Below are positions 50,509-60,157 of a stretch of DNA of 64,000 bases, piece by piece. This stretch comes from Dermatophagoides farinae. Its lineage: Eukaryota > Arthropoda > Arachnida > Sarcoptiformes > Pyroglyphidae. Location: assembly GCF_024713945.1 (NCBI RefSeq), contig NC_134685.1, forward strand, positions 1,240,001-1,304,000, given 5' to 3'. The notes below the pieces were generated by a model. It worked only from the letters and a program-made list of their open reading frames with translations, was not told where the DNA came from and ran no database searches. A program made the translations under genes and the position numbers. Position 1 is the stretch's first letter. Every line of letters begins with the position of its first letter.

Positions 50509-51800
50509 CTATTTTGGTGTTGTTTGTTTCAATAATTCAACATCATTGAAAATAATCTGTGCACCACCGGCTGATGATGGTATAACATTACCTTTGAATA
50601 TTTTTGTTTCAATAGTACCAGAATTGGTGGCTTCATGATGTAAAAGTGCATATTTCGAAGCACCATAACGACGATCTAAAAAATCCGATGTTTTTAATTG
50701 TGTAACGGATTTTTTATTTTTAATAACCGGTTTCATTATGGTACCCATCGGCAATGTTGACATTGGTCGATGATCAATCCATTTATCTTTGGTTTTAGCC
50801 GTTTTATGATCATATTTTGGATTTACAACCGGTGTTGCACCATTCGAATTGATCGATTCACATTTGCTTGTTTTTTCTTGTTTACTTGGACTCACTGATG
50901 ATTCACTATTGGATCGTTGACGTGTAGAAATAACCATATGCATAGTTTCCGGATATAATGTGTCTGTATTGAATAAATTCTGTAGAACCTGAAATTTAGC
51001 TTCTTGTTGGCGATATTTTTGTTCCATTTGATTTTTATTCGCCAATGAATCAAATAAAAGATTCTTCAACTTTTCATGTTCAGCACGTAATACAATTGCA
51101 ATGTTTTCTCGAACACTTTTAAGTTTATCCTGAAGATTTTGACATTCAATTTCTTTCTGATTTAATTGATAAAGAAGACGTGAATTTTCCATTCGAATTT
51201 GTTTCATATCCGCTTCGAACATTAAACACTCTTCAGTGATTGTAGTGAATTTTTTCTCGTATTCTGCAAATTGAATTCTTCGACTTTCAATATCAGCTTT
51301 AAGATTTTCATTTTCATTTTTAAGCAAAACATTTTCCTTTTCAATCTTAATGATTACATCACGAAATCGTTGTTGATTACGTTTTTCAATTTTTTCATTA
51401 TAATCAAATCTTTGTATTCGTTTTTGAATGGCATCCAACCAATCATTGGGAAATTGTTCATTATCGATGGATGCTTCAAATGATTCGTCAAGAATTGGAA
51501 TATCGGGAAGTGGTGGCAACGATGTATATTCAATATCAACACAATCGATTGATCGTGTTGTTTTTCGTACTTTTCGTTCATTTTTCATTGATCTTATTTG
51601 AATTTCATCCGATTTAATGGTTCCATCATTATGTGAATTATTATTAGTCAATGATGATCGTGATGGTTTTGCAGGCGATCTAATCACTGGTGATTTCTTT
51701 TTTCGTAAACTTTGTTCGTAAGAAAAAAAAATGATCACATGAAAATGAGTGGTTCAAAAAAAAAATCATCATAAAAAACTTACATTGAAACAGTTGCCAT
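50509..51800 (-). CDS. KIF23: Kinesin-6 (KIF23/MKLP1)-like stalk and tail, no motor domain
   Basis: There are two exons, 51784-51800 (17 nt, ATG plus five codons) and 50509-51709 (right to left), giving 405 aa. The sequence matches KIF23 only from just after the motor: SLPPLPDIPILDE (human SFPPLPSCEILD), a coiled coil (about 120-265), a Ser-rich link (SNSESSVSPSKQ), then the tail DKWIDHRPMSTLPMGTIMKP, GTIETKIFKGNVIP and IIFNDVELLKQTTPK. Human MKLP1 has about 430 motor residues first; none occur here or on this strand to the window end. The short exon is preceded by an acceptor-like TTATTAATTCAG, so it could be internal. KIF23 with RACGAP1 forms centralspindlin, which needs the motor. This may be a fission product, a paralogue, or a gene whose motor lies far away. 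Confidence 0.8.
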
Positions 51801-52183
51801 TTTTCCTGAATTAATAAAATCCAAAAAATTCAATCACACATTGAACGGAAAAAGTCGAATATTCAAATGAAAAATGAGTAAATATATCCCGTTACTATAT
51901 ACACCCATGTAATAGTAATGATGCAACTATATTCATCATTTTATTCATGTGTTTAGCGCTAAATTTCAACAATCACGTGATCATGTGGCTATTTTCACTC
52001 AAATTCGTCAGAACAAAAGAAAAAAAAATTTTTTACGTCTATCAAATTGTTGTCATACATGTGGTTATTATTTTTTTCAAAAAAAAAAAAAAAAATTCGT
52101 TTAGAATTTTTCAATTTTATTACATTGAAAACGATATTATTAATTTTTTCCATTGTTAATCAACGAATTTTTAATCACATAAT
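51801..52183. promoter_or_regulatory. Divergent upstream region, KIF23-like / SMN
   Basis: This 383-bp gap carries poly-A/T runs. A reverse-strand TTATTAATTCAG directly before the KIF23-like ATG could be a 3' splice site, which would place a 5' exon elsewhere. Confidence 0.4.
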
Positions 52184-53266
52184 ATGAACTATGAAGAATT
52201 GAATGGAATCGTATGGTTAAAACGAAACGACAATATTAATAATCAATCTGAACAAATGAATTCAATAGTGGCCAATTCAAAAGAAAATGAACATAACAAA
52301 AAAGTTGAATGCGAAGAATATGATGATAATGATGATAGTGTGGAAGATGAAGAAGAAATTGATTATGGTGATGAAGAGAATGAAATCATATTGAATGATC
52401 AAGATGTTTGGGATGATTCAATTCTAATACAAATGTATGAACAATCACAACGTGAAATAGCTGAAGCATTACGTAAAAAACATTTGAATTATAAAAATAA
52501 AAACAATGTTGATGATAATAATGAACAACCTAAACCAGCACCACCACCAGCACCACCAACAACAACAACAACATCGTCATCAGCAAATAATAATGATAAT
52601 AAGAAAAAATCGAAAAATAAAAAAACATTTCAACCAAAAACAGCAGCAGCAGCAGCAGCTCCACAGAATAATAATAACCAATCGAATAATGCTGTTACGA
52701 AACAAAATCAAATATCGAATTGGAAACAAGGTGATTATTGTCGTTTGATTTATAGCGAAGATAATAACGAATATGAAGCACAAATTATTGATTTAAATTA
52801 TTCAAATGATCTATGTTTCATTCGTTATATTGGCTATGAAAATGAAGAATGGCGACAATTATCCGAATTAAAACCATCAGCTGGAAATTATTTTCGTGAC
52901 AGACAAACACAGATGGCCATTAATGATGGTTATTTTAGTGGTGGTGGTAGTGTTCAATTTGAGCAAACTGGAAATGATAAAGAATACAATGATCATCATC
53001 CAGCATCGAATGAATTTATGACTGGTACAAGTAGAATAATACCACCACCGCCACCATTTTTTGGTCTAAATCCATCAACATCAACAACAACGGATAATCA
53101 ATCGATTATGATGAATGAAGAGGATACATTAGCATCGATGCTTATGTCATGGTATATGACTGGCTATCATACTGGATATTTTCAAGCACAACGTGATATT
53201 CGTAAATCGAATATGATGACGATGATGATGAATCGTTGTAATCATTGTCGTCGTACAACAAAATGA
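52184..53266 (+). CDS. SMN1: Survival motor neuron protein (SMN)
   Basis: SMN is the core of the complex that loads Sm proteins onto snRNAs. The single exon encodes 360 aa (human 294). The Gemin2-binding helix is DQDVWDDSILIQMYEQS (about residues 72-88). The Tudor domain (about 180-232) has WKQGDYCRLIYSEDNNEYEA, CFIRYIGYENEEW and the aromatic positions for dimethyl-Arg binding. The Pro stretch PPPPPFFGL follows. The C-terminal oligomerisation YG box is SMLMSWYMTGYHTGYFQ. Length is added by an acidic N-terminus, Thr/Asn/Lys low complexity and polyA (TAAAAAAAP) from GCA repeats. It is tail-to-tail with SERF, 281 bp apart. Confidence 0.95.
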   Translation: MNYEELNGIVWLKRNDNINNQSEQMNSIVANSKENEHNKKVECEEYDDNDDSVEDEEEIDYGDEENEIILNDQDVWDDSILIQMYEQSQREIAEALRKKHLNYKNKNNVDDNNEQPKPAPPPAPPTTTTTSSSANNNDNKKKSKNKKTFQPKTAAAAAAPQNNNNQSNNAVTKQNQISNWKQGDYCRLIYSEDNNEYEAQIIDLNYSNDLCFIRYIGYENEEWRQLSELKPSAGNYFRDRQTQMAINDGYFSGGGSVQFEQTGNDKEYNDHHPASNEFMTGTSRIIPPPPPFFGLNPSTSTTTDNQSIMMNEEDTLASMLMSWYMTGYHTGYFQAQRDIRKSNMMTMMMNRCNHCRRTTK

Positions 53267-53547
53267 AAATCAAATGGTGTGAATTGTCAACACGAATAAT
53301 AATAATAATAATCACAAAATTTTATAAATCATTGGATCAGATGAAATTTTATTTTTGCATTCATCATATTAATAATAATACAGTGTGGTGTTTTGTTTTT
53401 CAATGAAACTTTTTTCGGTTGGTTATTTTTCTTTTTCATTGTTGGTAAATGATAAAAACAAATAATAATAATAATATAGTGGGTATTTGATCTTTTTTTT
53501 TAAATTTTTGACTGAACTGACTCAAATGGCTAAAAGTGTGGTGTTGA

Positions 53548-53819
53548 TTATCCTTTTTGTTGTTGTTGTTGTCGTGCTGCTAATTCTTCTTCTTTTTTCT
53601 TTTGTTTCAATCGCATCATTTCAGCATCACGATGGCGACGTTCTTCAAGTGTTAATCCACGATTACCATCTTTTGAATCGGCTGTTTTTTTCTTCTGTTG
53701 TTCATGTTGTTTTTTCTGATTTTTTTGTCTTGCTAATTCACGTTGATTTCCACCTAAATTAAAATGAAAAAAAAATTGTTTTTTTTTGAGAAAAACAAAA
53801 TCAACAACTTACGAGTCAT
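53548..53819 (-). CDS. SERF: SERF small EDRK-rich factor
   Basis: SERF proteins are small, highly charged, disordered proteins (MOAG-4/SERF1/SERF2) that bind RNA and amyloid-prone proteins. There are two exons: a 7-nt first coding exon (53813-53819, ATG ACT C) and 53548-53753, with a 59-bp phase-1 intron, giving 70 aa. The N-terminus MTRGNQRELARQKNQKKQ is nearly identical to human SERF1/2, confirming the micro-exon. The rest contains GLTLEERRHRDAEMMRLKQ and a C-terminal Lys/Glu then polyQ run. The usual SERF length is 59-62. Its neighbour is SMN, as in human 5q13 where SERF1A adjoins SMN1. Confidence 0.92.
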
Positions 53820-54147
53820 TGTTGTTGTTCGTTCGATTCCAGAGAAGATCGTTCAAACGCAATGATGAATTGTGGAAGAAATTAATGAAAAAAAAAATTA
53901 GTTCGATTGAAGAGAGAATGAGTAGATGAAAAGAAAAAAATTTGACTACTCAACAAAAAAAAAAAAAAAAAAATAACGACGACGCAATTATATCAAAGGA
54001 AAAAAATTAATTACGATCAATAACTTTTTTTTTTGTCAGAATAAAATATTTGATGAGCCAGCTATTGGCCAATCAACAACAACATCAACCAAATTTGCAT
54101 AAGATTTTTTTTTCTTTCTCGAAATTTCTTCATTTTATTTATTTACA

Positions 54148-54183
<36 letters not shown>

Positions 54184-54908
54184 AAAACGTATATATCGTT
54201 ATCGATTTCAACAATCGATATTTTTTTTTTCTCACAATCGTATTTTTTTTTTAAATTCCCGGTAAATATCCATTTGATTTTTTTTTGTTGAAATTTTTGA
54301 TTTAATTTGATTTTTTTTTATCTGAGACATAAAGATTGTGAAATTAAATCAAAAAAAAGGTGAAGACGAGACGGATAAAAATAATTTTTTTTTTCGTATC
54401 AAGACCTATGAATTTGATTCTTTTTTTTTTTTTTTTTGTTTCGAAATTCACAGCTCAAATGTAAAGTTCAAGTTTCAGATTTTTCTTCACTTGATTCAAT
54501 CGAATAATTGGATAAGATTTTTTTTGTTGTTGTTGTAAATTATTCACCACCATTTTAGCCATCTTGATTGATTGATTGATTTGAATTGGATGAATTTTCG
54601 TTTAGAATAAAAAAAAAATTCACCCAAACATACGTAGATTATGTACGGGCAATGTTATTCTCAATTTCACATTGGCCATGGAATGAATTGGATGGATGGA
54701 TGAACAAACCAAAATCGAATGAATTGGAAAAAAACATTCATTTTCTCTGGTTGCATACATGTGTTGCCTATGTGTTTTTGCGAAACAATATCATTTGTTA
54801 AATTGAATTTTCTTGTTTTGTTTCGTTCAACAATTAATTGCCAAAAACAAATGGTCAAATTATTGAAAACAAATTGTTATTTTTTATTGATTTTCGTTTG
54901 AAAATTGC
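53820..54908. promoter_or_regulatory. Divergent upstream region, SERF / mitofusin
   Basis: A 1.1-kb gap holds a (CA)n tract (54152-54179), TATCGAT at 54200-54206, ATCGATA at 54214-54220 and a GCCATCTT (YY1-like) at 54558-54565. Poly-T runs are frequent. No coding exon is convincing. Confidence 0.4.
54152..54179. repeat. (CA)n microsatellite
   Basis: About 14 CA units between the SERF and mitofusin promoters. Confidence 0.85.
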
Positions 54909-57266
54909 ATGGCTTCAATTATAAATCGTTCATTGACTATTGTCTCTAATGGCCTTTCGTCTTTTTCACATACAGCAACCAACAACAACAATAATAACAT
55001 TATGACTTTGGATTTCAATTCAACAGGTGATGATAATCCATTACGGATTTTTGTTTCAGCTAAAAAAGATATTAATGATTTATTTATCAAGGCGGAAAAA
55101 TTTGTAAAAAATGTTGATCAATTTTATCGTTCATATGATGAATCAATGTTTGAGCAGAATAATATAAATTTTATTGAAAATTCTATTGAAAAAATATCTG
55201 GTATTCGTGATGTACTTGCACGTAATAACATGAAGGTTGCCTTTTTTGGCCGTACTAGTAATGGTAAAAGTACGGTTATCAATGCCATACTACAGAATAA
55301 AATATTGCCAGCTGGTATTGGCCATACTACTAATTGTTTTCTACAAGTGGAAGGTACCGATGAAACCGAACCATATATTGTATTGGAAGATCAACGACAT
55401 AATATTGAATCGGTTAAACATTTAGCCAATGCATTGAATACAGAAAGTTTAGGCGATTCAACATTGGTTAAAGTTTATTGGCCTAAATCAAAATGTTCAA
55501 TATTACATGATGATGTTGTATTGGTCGATTCACCTGGTACAGATGTAACGGCAAATCTTGATAAATGGATTGATCTTTATTGTTTGGATGCTGATGTTTT
55601 TGTGCTAGTTTCAAATGCTGAATCAACTTTAATGCAAACGGAAAAGAATTTCTTTATCAAAGTAAAAGAAAAACTATCAAAACCGAATATTTTCATATTG
55701 AATAATCGTTGGGATGCTTCGGCTCATGAATTGGATAGTTTGGATCTGGTACGTAAACAACATTTAAAACGTGATAAAGATTTTCTTGTAAATGATATGG
55801 GTGTGTTGGATGAAAATAATGCCCAGAATCATGTGTTTTTTGTATCGGCTATTGAAGTTTTACGTGCCCGATTGGAATTGGAAGAAGGAAAACAAATCAA
55901 TATCTCAAATTATGCACACGGTTTTGAATCTCGTTTCCGTGAATTTATAGATTTTGAGAAAAAATTCGAACAATGTCTATCAAAATCGGCTGTACAAACA
56001 AAATTCGGTCAACACACATTGGAAGTGATTAAAATGACCGATGATTTTAATCAATTTTTAATGGAAATATCTACGAAAACAATTGATGTACGAAATGAAA
56101 AACGTAATCAGATCAAAATAATGAAAGAACGTGTTCAAAAAATCAAACAACAATTCCAGATATTCACCAATGAAGTTAAATTGCAGATTTGTAATCTAGT
56201 TAAACAGGTGGAACAAAAAGTATCCACTGCATTGAATGATGAGATACGACGTCTATCGACATTAGTCAATGATTTTGATCGGCCATTCAATACGGATGAA
56301 ATTTCATTGAATTTATATAAAAAAGAACTTCATACACATGTTGAACAAGGTCTTGGTTCCAATCTTAAATCTCGATTATCATCAGCATTGTCTTGTAATG
56401 TTGAAGCCACACAACGGCAAATGATCGATGGTGTTAAAAGATTCATATCAGAAATGAATTTTGATCAACTTTTATTGAATCAAGTTTCATCACAACAAGA
56501 TTTCAAATTAATCTATCGAATTAATTGTGAATCATTATGTTCAGATTTTCAAGAAGATCTTGAATTTCGTTTTAGTTATGGCTTTTTTCAATTAGTACGT
56601 GTATTGACCGGTGCCGGCGGTGGTGGTGGTGGTAGCAGCAATGGTATGAATGGATCAAAAAATGAAATGGATAAAAGCAATTTATCATTATCACAAAAAC
56701 CAAGCAATAGTTTAAGCCATAATCAATCATTAATTCGTACAACTACCGATCATTTGGATCTATTGGATAAATTGGCTAGTTCACGTTCCACGATAATTGT
56801 ATTGGCCGTTGGTGGTAGTCTAATTCGTGTCATTGGTTGGCATGTAATTGCCATAACCAGTGCTATCTATGTACTATTGTATGTTTATGAAAGATTTTCT
56901 TGGACCACTAGGGCCAAAGAAAATGCATTCAAAAAACAATATGTAGCTCATGCAACGAAAAAATTACGTCTAATTATCGATTTGACCAGTGCTAATTGTT
57001 CACATCAAGTACAGCAGTAAGTTTATCAGTCAAATGCTAAATTAATTTTTTAATTTAAATTTTTTTCATTCAGAGAATTATCATCAACATTTGCCCGTTT
57101 AAATCGAATGGTGGATCAATTTGTTGAACAGATGCAAAAAGAGATACAAAAATTGGAACAAGAAGTACAGCTATTGAATCATCAGGAACAGATGATTGCT
57201 GTATTGAAAAATGAAGTTCGCACATTGACATCAGAATTGCAGAATTTTTCGGAAAAGTATTTATAA
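54909..57266 (+). CDS. Marf: Mitofusin (outer mitochondrial membrane fusion GTPase)
   Basis: Mitofusins are dynamin-like GTPases that tether and fuse mitochondrial outer membranes. There are two exons, 54909-57016 and 57074-57266, with a 57-bp phase-2 intron, giving 766 aa (human MFN2 757). The GTPase domain has the P-loop GRTSNGKST (residue 114), the switch-I region GHTTNCF, G3 DSPGTD (207) and G4 NNRWD. The HR1 coiled coil follows. A paired membrane segment is IIVLAVGGSLIRVIGWHVIA plus ITSAIYVLLYVYE. HR2 lies across the splice (RLNRMVDQFVEQMQKEIQKL to LQNFSEKYL). A polyGly run (GAGGGGGGSS) sits before the membrane segment. AATAAA at 57267-57272 directly follows the stop. It is convergent with PARK7. 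Confidence 0.96.
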
Positions 57267-57272
57267 AATAAA
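57267..57272 (+). terminator. Poly(A) signal AATAAA, mitofusin
   Basis: AATAAA abuts the mitofusin stop codon. If used, it gives a very short 3' UTR. Confidence 0.4.
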
Positions 57273-57532
57273 TCAGCAGAAAATAGCACACAGTCAAACG
57301 ACGACACCCACATTTGAAACATTCATGTCAACAAAATGATCTATGATGATGATGATGATGATAAAATAAGAATGAAAAAAAAAACAATCCAATTTATTAC
57401 TAAAAATTCTACTTTTTTTGTACTTTAGAATTTGTGAATATAGAATCTTTCAGTTTTAATTATTTCTTCTTGTGTTGAATATGAAATAAAATAACATGAC
57501 AAACAAAAGAAAATATATATCCAAACTGTGTT

Positions 57533-58338
57533 TCATTTTTTCAACATCATTGGTGGTTGAATTTCTTGTGCTTTTGTTTCGCCTGCCAATTGTTTGACAA
57601 TTTCCAATGCAAATTCGAATGCAGATCCAGGTCCACGACTTGTGATTAGGCCATCATCATTGACAACACGATCATCACTATATTTGAATTTATCATTCAA
57701 TTGTTCGGCAACGGATGGATGTGATGTAATATGACGATTTAAACCAACACCATGATGTTTCAACGCAATCGGTGATGCACAAATGATTGCAATCACTTTT
57801 TTAGCTTGTTCAAATTGTTTCAATATAGTGCCAATTGTTTCATCCTGTTTGTTGTTGTTGTTTTCGAGAAAAAAAATTCAATTATTGTCATCGTAATTGA
57901 TTAATAATTACATTGGCAAATGTATTTGCTGCTTGCATACCACCAGGTAAAATGAATGCATCAAATTCATCAACATTTATTGTGGATAGATTTTTATCAG
58001 GTACAATCATAACATTACGACTACATTTTACCGGATTCGTTGTGTTCAGTCCAGCGATAGTTGTATCAATCTAAATTCCAATTCAAATTGTTTAATTGAT
58101 AAATTTATCTAACAAAAAAAATCGAAAAACAAACCTGTGCACGTCTAAGAACATCGGCCGTTATAACCAATTCCATTTCTTCGGCACCTTCGGTTAAAAT
58201 GATCAATGCTTTTTTCATTGACATAATTGATGCATGAGATTTTTGTCGTATTGGACAATCAAAATGATGAATGCAATGAAGTAATTTATTTGGATTAATA
58301 TTTTTTAATAATTGTAATGTGCGATTATACAAAAACAT
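57533..58338 (-). CDS. PARK7: DJ-1/PARK7 with N-terminal extension
   Basis: DJ-1 is a small oxidative-stress protein of the DJ-1/PfpI family acting in cytosol and mitochondria. There are three exons (right to left), 58135-58338, 57912-58070 and 57533-57844, all phase 0, giving 224 aa (human 189). The core starts MSMKKALIILTEGAEEMEL, with Glu56 equal to human Glu18. Then come TTNPVKCSRNVMIVPD, FILPGGMQAANTF and the nucleophile elbow VIAIICASPIAL (Cys143 = human Cys106). It ends SRGPGSAFEFALEIV. The 38 residues before the core are basic and lack acidic residues early (MFLYNRTLQLLKNINPNKLL), like a mitochondrial presequence, as in Drosophila DJ-1beta. An internal Met39/41 could give a cytosolic form. 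Confidence 0.94.
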
Positions 58339-58415
58339 TATTTTCAACAAAAAATACAAATAACAAAAACAACAACAAAAAATGAATGGTATTGTTACTG
58401 GTACACTGAAAAAAA

Positions 58416-58435
58416 ATCGATTATTAATAATCGAT
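58416..58435. promoter_or_regulatory. Perfect 20-bp palindrome upstream of PARK7
   Basis: ATCGATTATTAATAATCGAT is its own reverse complement and lies 78 bp upstream of the PARK7 ATG. Paired ATCGAT half-sites recall DRE/BEAF-type or homeodomain (TAAT) sites. Function is inferred from symmetry and position. Confidence 0.45.
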
Positions 58436-58558
58436 AGTTTTTTAAAAGTTTAAAAGAATTCGATTCGATAATTTCCATAAGAGAGAAAAATAAATAAGTA
58501 ATTTGATTTGATCTATTTAATTGTTTTTTTTTTCGTTGCACTCAAATTAATCAAACAA

Positions 58559-60157
58559 TCAATCATCTGTAGGGCAAAATTTTGCTGAATAACAACTAGA
58601 ATCGAGTGATTGATGATCAGTCATCATACTATTATTATTATAATTATTCTGATATAATGGTGTTGATGTATTCAAGCCTGAATAGCTAGTTTGATCATCC
58701 AAATAAATAGAATGATTTGATTGCGGTAAATTAACCGTTTTACGTTTCCAGAATGATAATTTTCTTAGAAAATTGCAACAATGTTGACGAAAATTCATCG
58801 TATATGATCCATAAACAAGTGGATTAACACAGGAATTGCTAACAGCAAACATGAATAATGCATCTTTTAAATCTTTTGGCATATTTTCCACTTGTGGTTT
58901 ATAGAAATGATATAACAATACAATCGATGCATATGGTGTCCAACACCAAACGAATGCCATAACAATAATGATTGTCATACGTAATGTACGAATACGAGAT
59001 TTTTCTATCTGTGTTTGATCAGATCTTCGTAAATGGAATCGATTTTTACAATGATTATTATCATCATGATGATTATTATTAATATTTTGCTGATTATTAT
59101 TATTCTTTTTATAACCATAATGGCCATCGATATCAGAACCAATAGAATTTGTTTGATGACATTCTTGATTTGTGATTAAATTATTATTATTATTATTATT
59201 ATTAATAAGCATCGAATTATTATTCGTCTTCTTCGTAACATCATTATTTTTTTGATTATCTAGAATGATGGTAAAAAAAAGAATACTATATTAGAAATCT
59301 GTTTTTATTAGATTCGATCACACACACACACACACGCAAAAAAACCTACCTTTCGATGATTGTATGGATCTTTTATATATTTCCCATATAATTCTTGCAT
59401 AACAGAAAATAATAATGACCAATGGTATTAGATATAATGCAGCAATACCAAATGTACTATAAAGTATTTCTTGTCTTTCAGTTAATGAATTATATGATAC
59501 ACATTGTACAAAATCTGGATACTGTGGATGTGATTCAGTATGAAATACAATTGTCTAATATAATGAATAAACAACAAAAAAAAAACAAAAAAAAACAATT
59601 ATAAAATTAATTGATTATTATTCACTTACCTGTGGTACACTACAAGCAATACTGGTCAACCATGCAAATGTTAACATAATTTTACTACGACGTTGTGCAT
59701 CATTAACTTTCATTGGATGTATGACGGCAAAATAACGATCCAATGATATACATACTAATACCATACTGGATAAATATGGGCCAAATGCACGGAATGCTTG
59801 CATAATTCTACAAACAACATCACCAGCTAGCCATTCGTTTGTAATACGCCAACAAATTTCCATCGGTATCATTATATAAGTGACAATAAGATCGGCAATA
59901 GTTAGATTTAAAATCATTAGATTTATACGCAATTTTCGATGACGATTTTTGATTAACGAAATAAAAACGGTTGTATTACCGATACTTGATATAATGAATA
60001 GAATACTATAAATAATGACAACAATCTTTGAACTCATATATAATTCTTCTGTTTGATTTGTATCATTAATTATATTAGAATGTTCCACAATAACCAATGA
60101 TGATGATGATGATTCCATTATCGCTGTTGTTGTTGTTGTTTTTATATTAATCAACAT
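58559..60157 (-). CDS. GnRH/AKH/corazonin-type neuropeptide GPCR
   Basis: This is a rhodopsin-class G-protein-coupled receptor of the GnRH-related superfamily. There are three exons (right to left), 59630-60157, 59350-59554 and 58559-59259, giving 477 aa. The N-terminus is Ser/Asn-rich with N-glycosylation sites. TM1 is IVVIIYSILFIISSIGN and TM2 has NLTIADLIVTYIMIP. WLAGDVVCRIMQAFRAFGPY leads TM3, which ends in LDRYFAV. In TM4-5, PQTIVFHTESHP and QCVSYN surround the disulphide Cys. TM6 has WCWTPYAS and TM7 NSCVNPLVYGSY. The third loop is Asn-rich. The FAVSNSCVNPLVYG and FHTESHP features fit AKH, ACP and corazonin receptors; which one is not decidable here. Confidence 0.85.

Noticed and set aside
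53487-53762. Forward-strand frame opposite SERF
   Set aside because: It is the antisense shadow of SERF; the reverse strand gives a near-identical SERF N-terminus.
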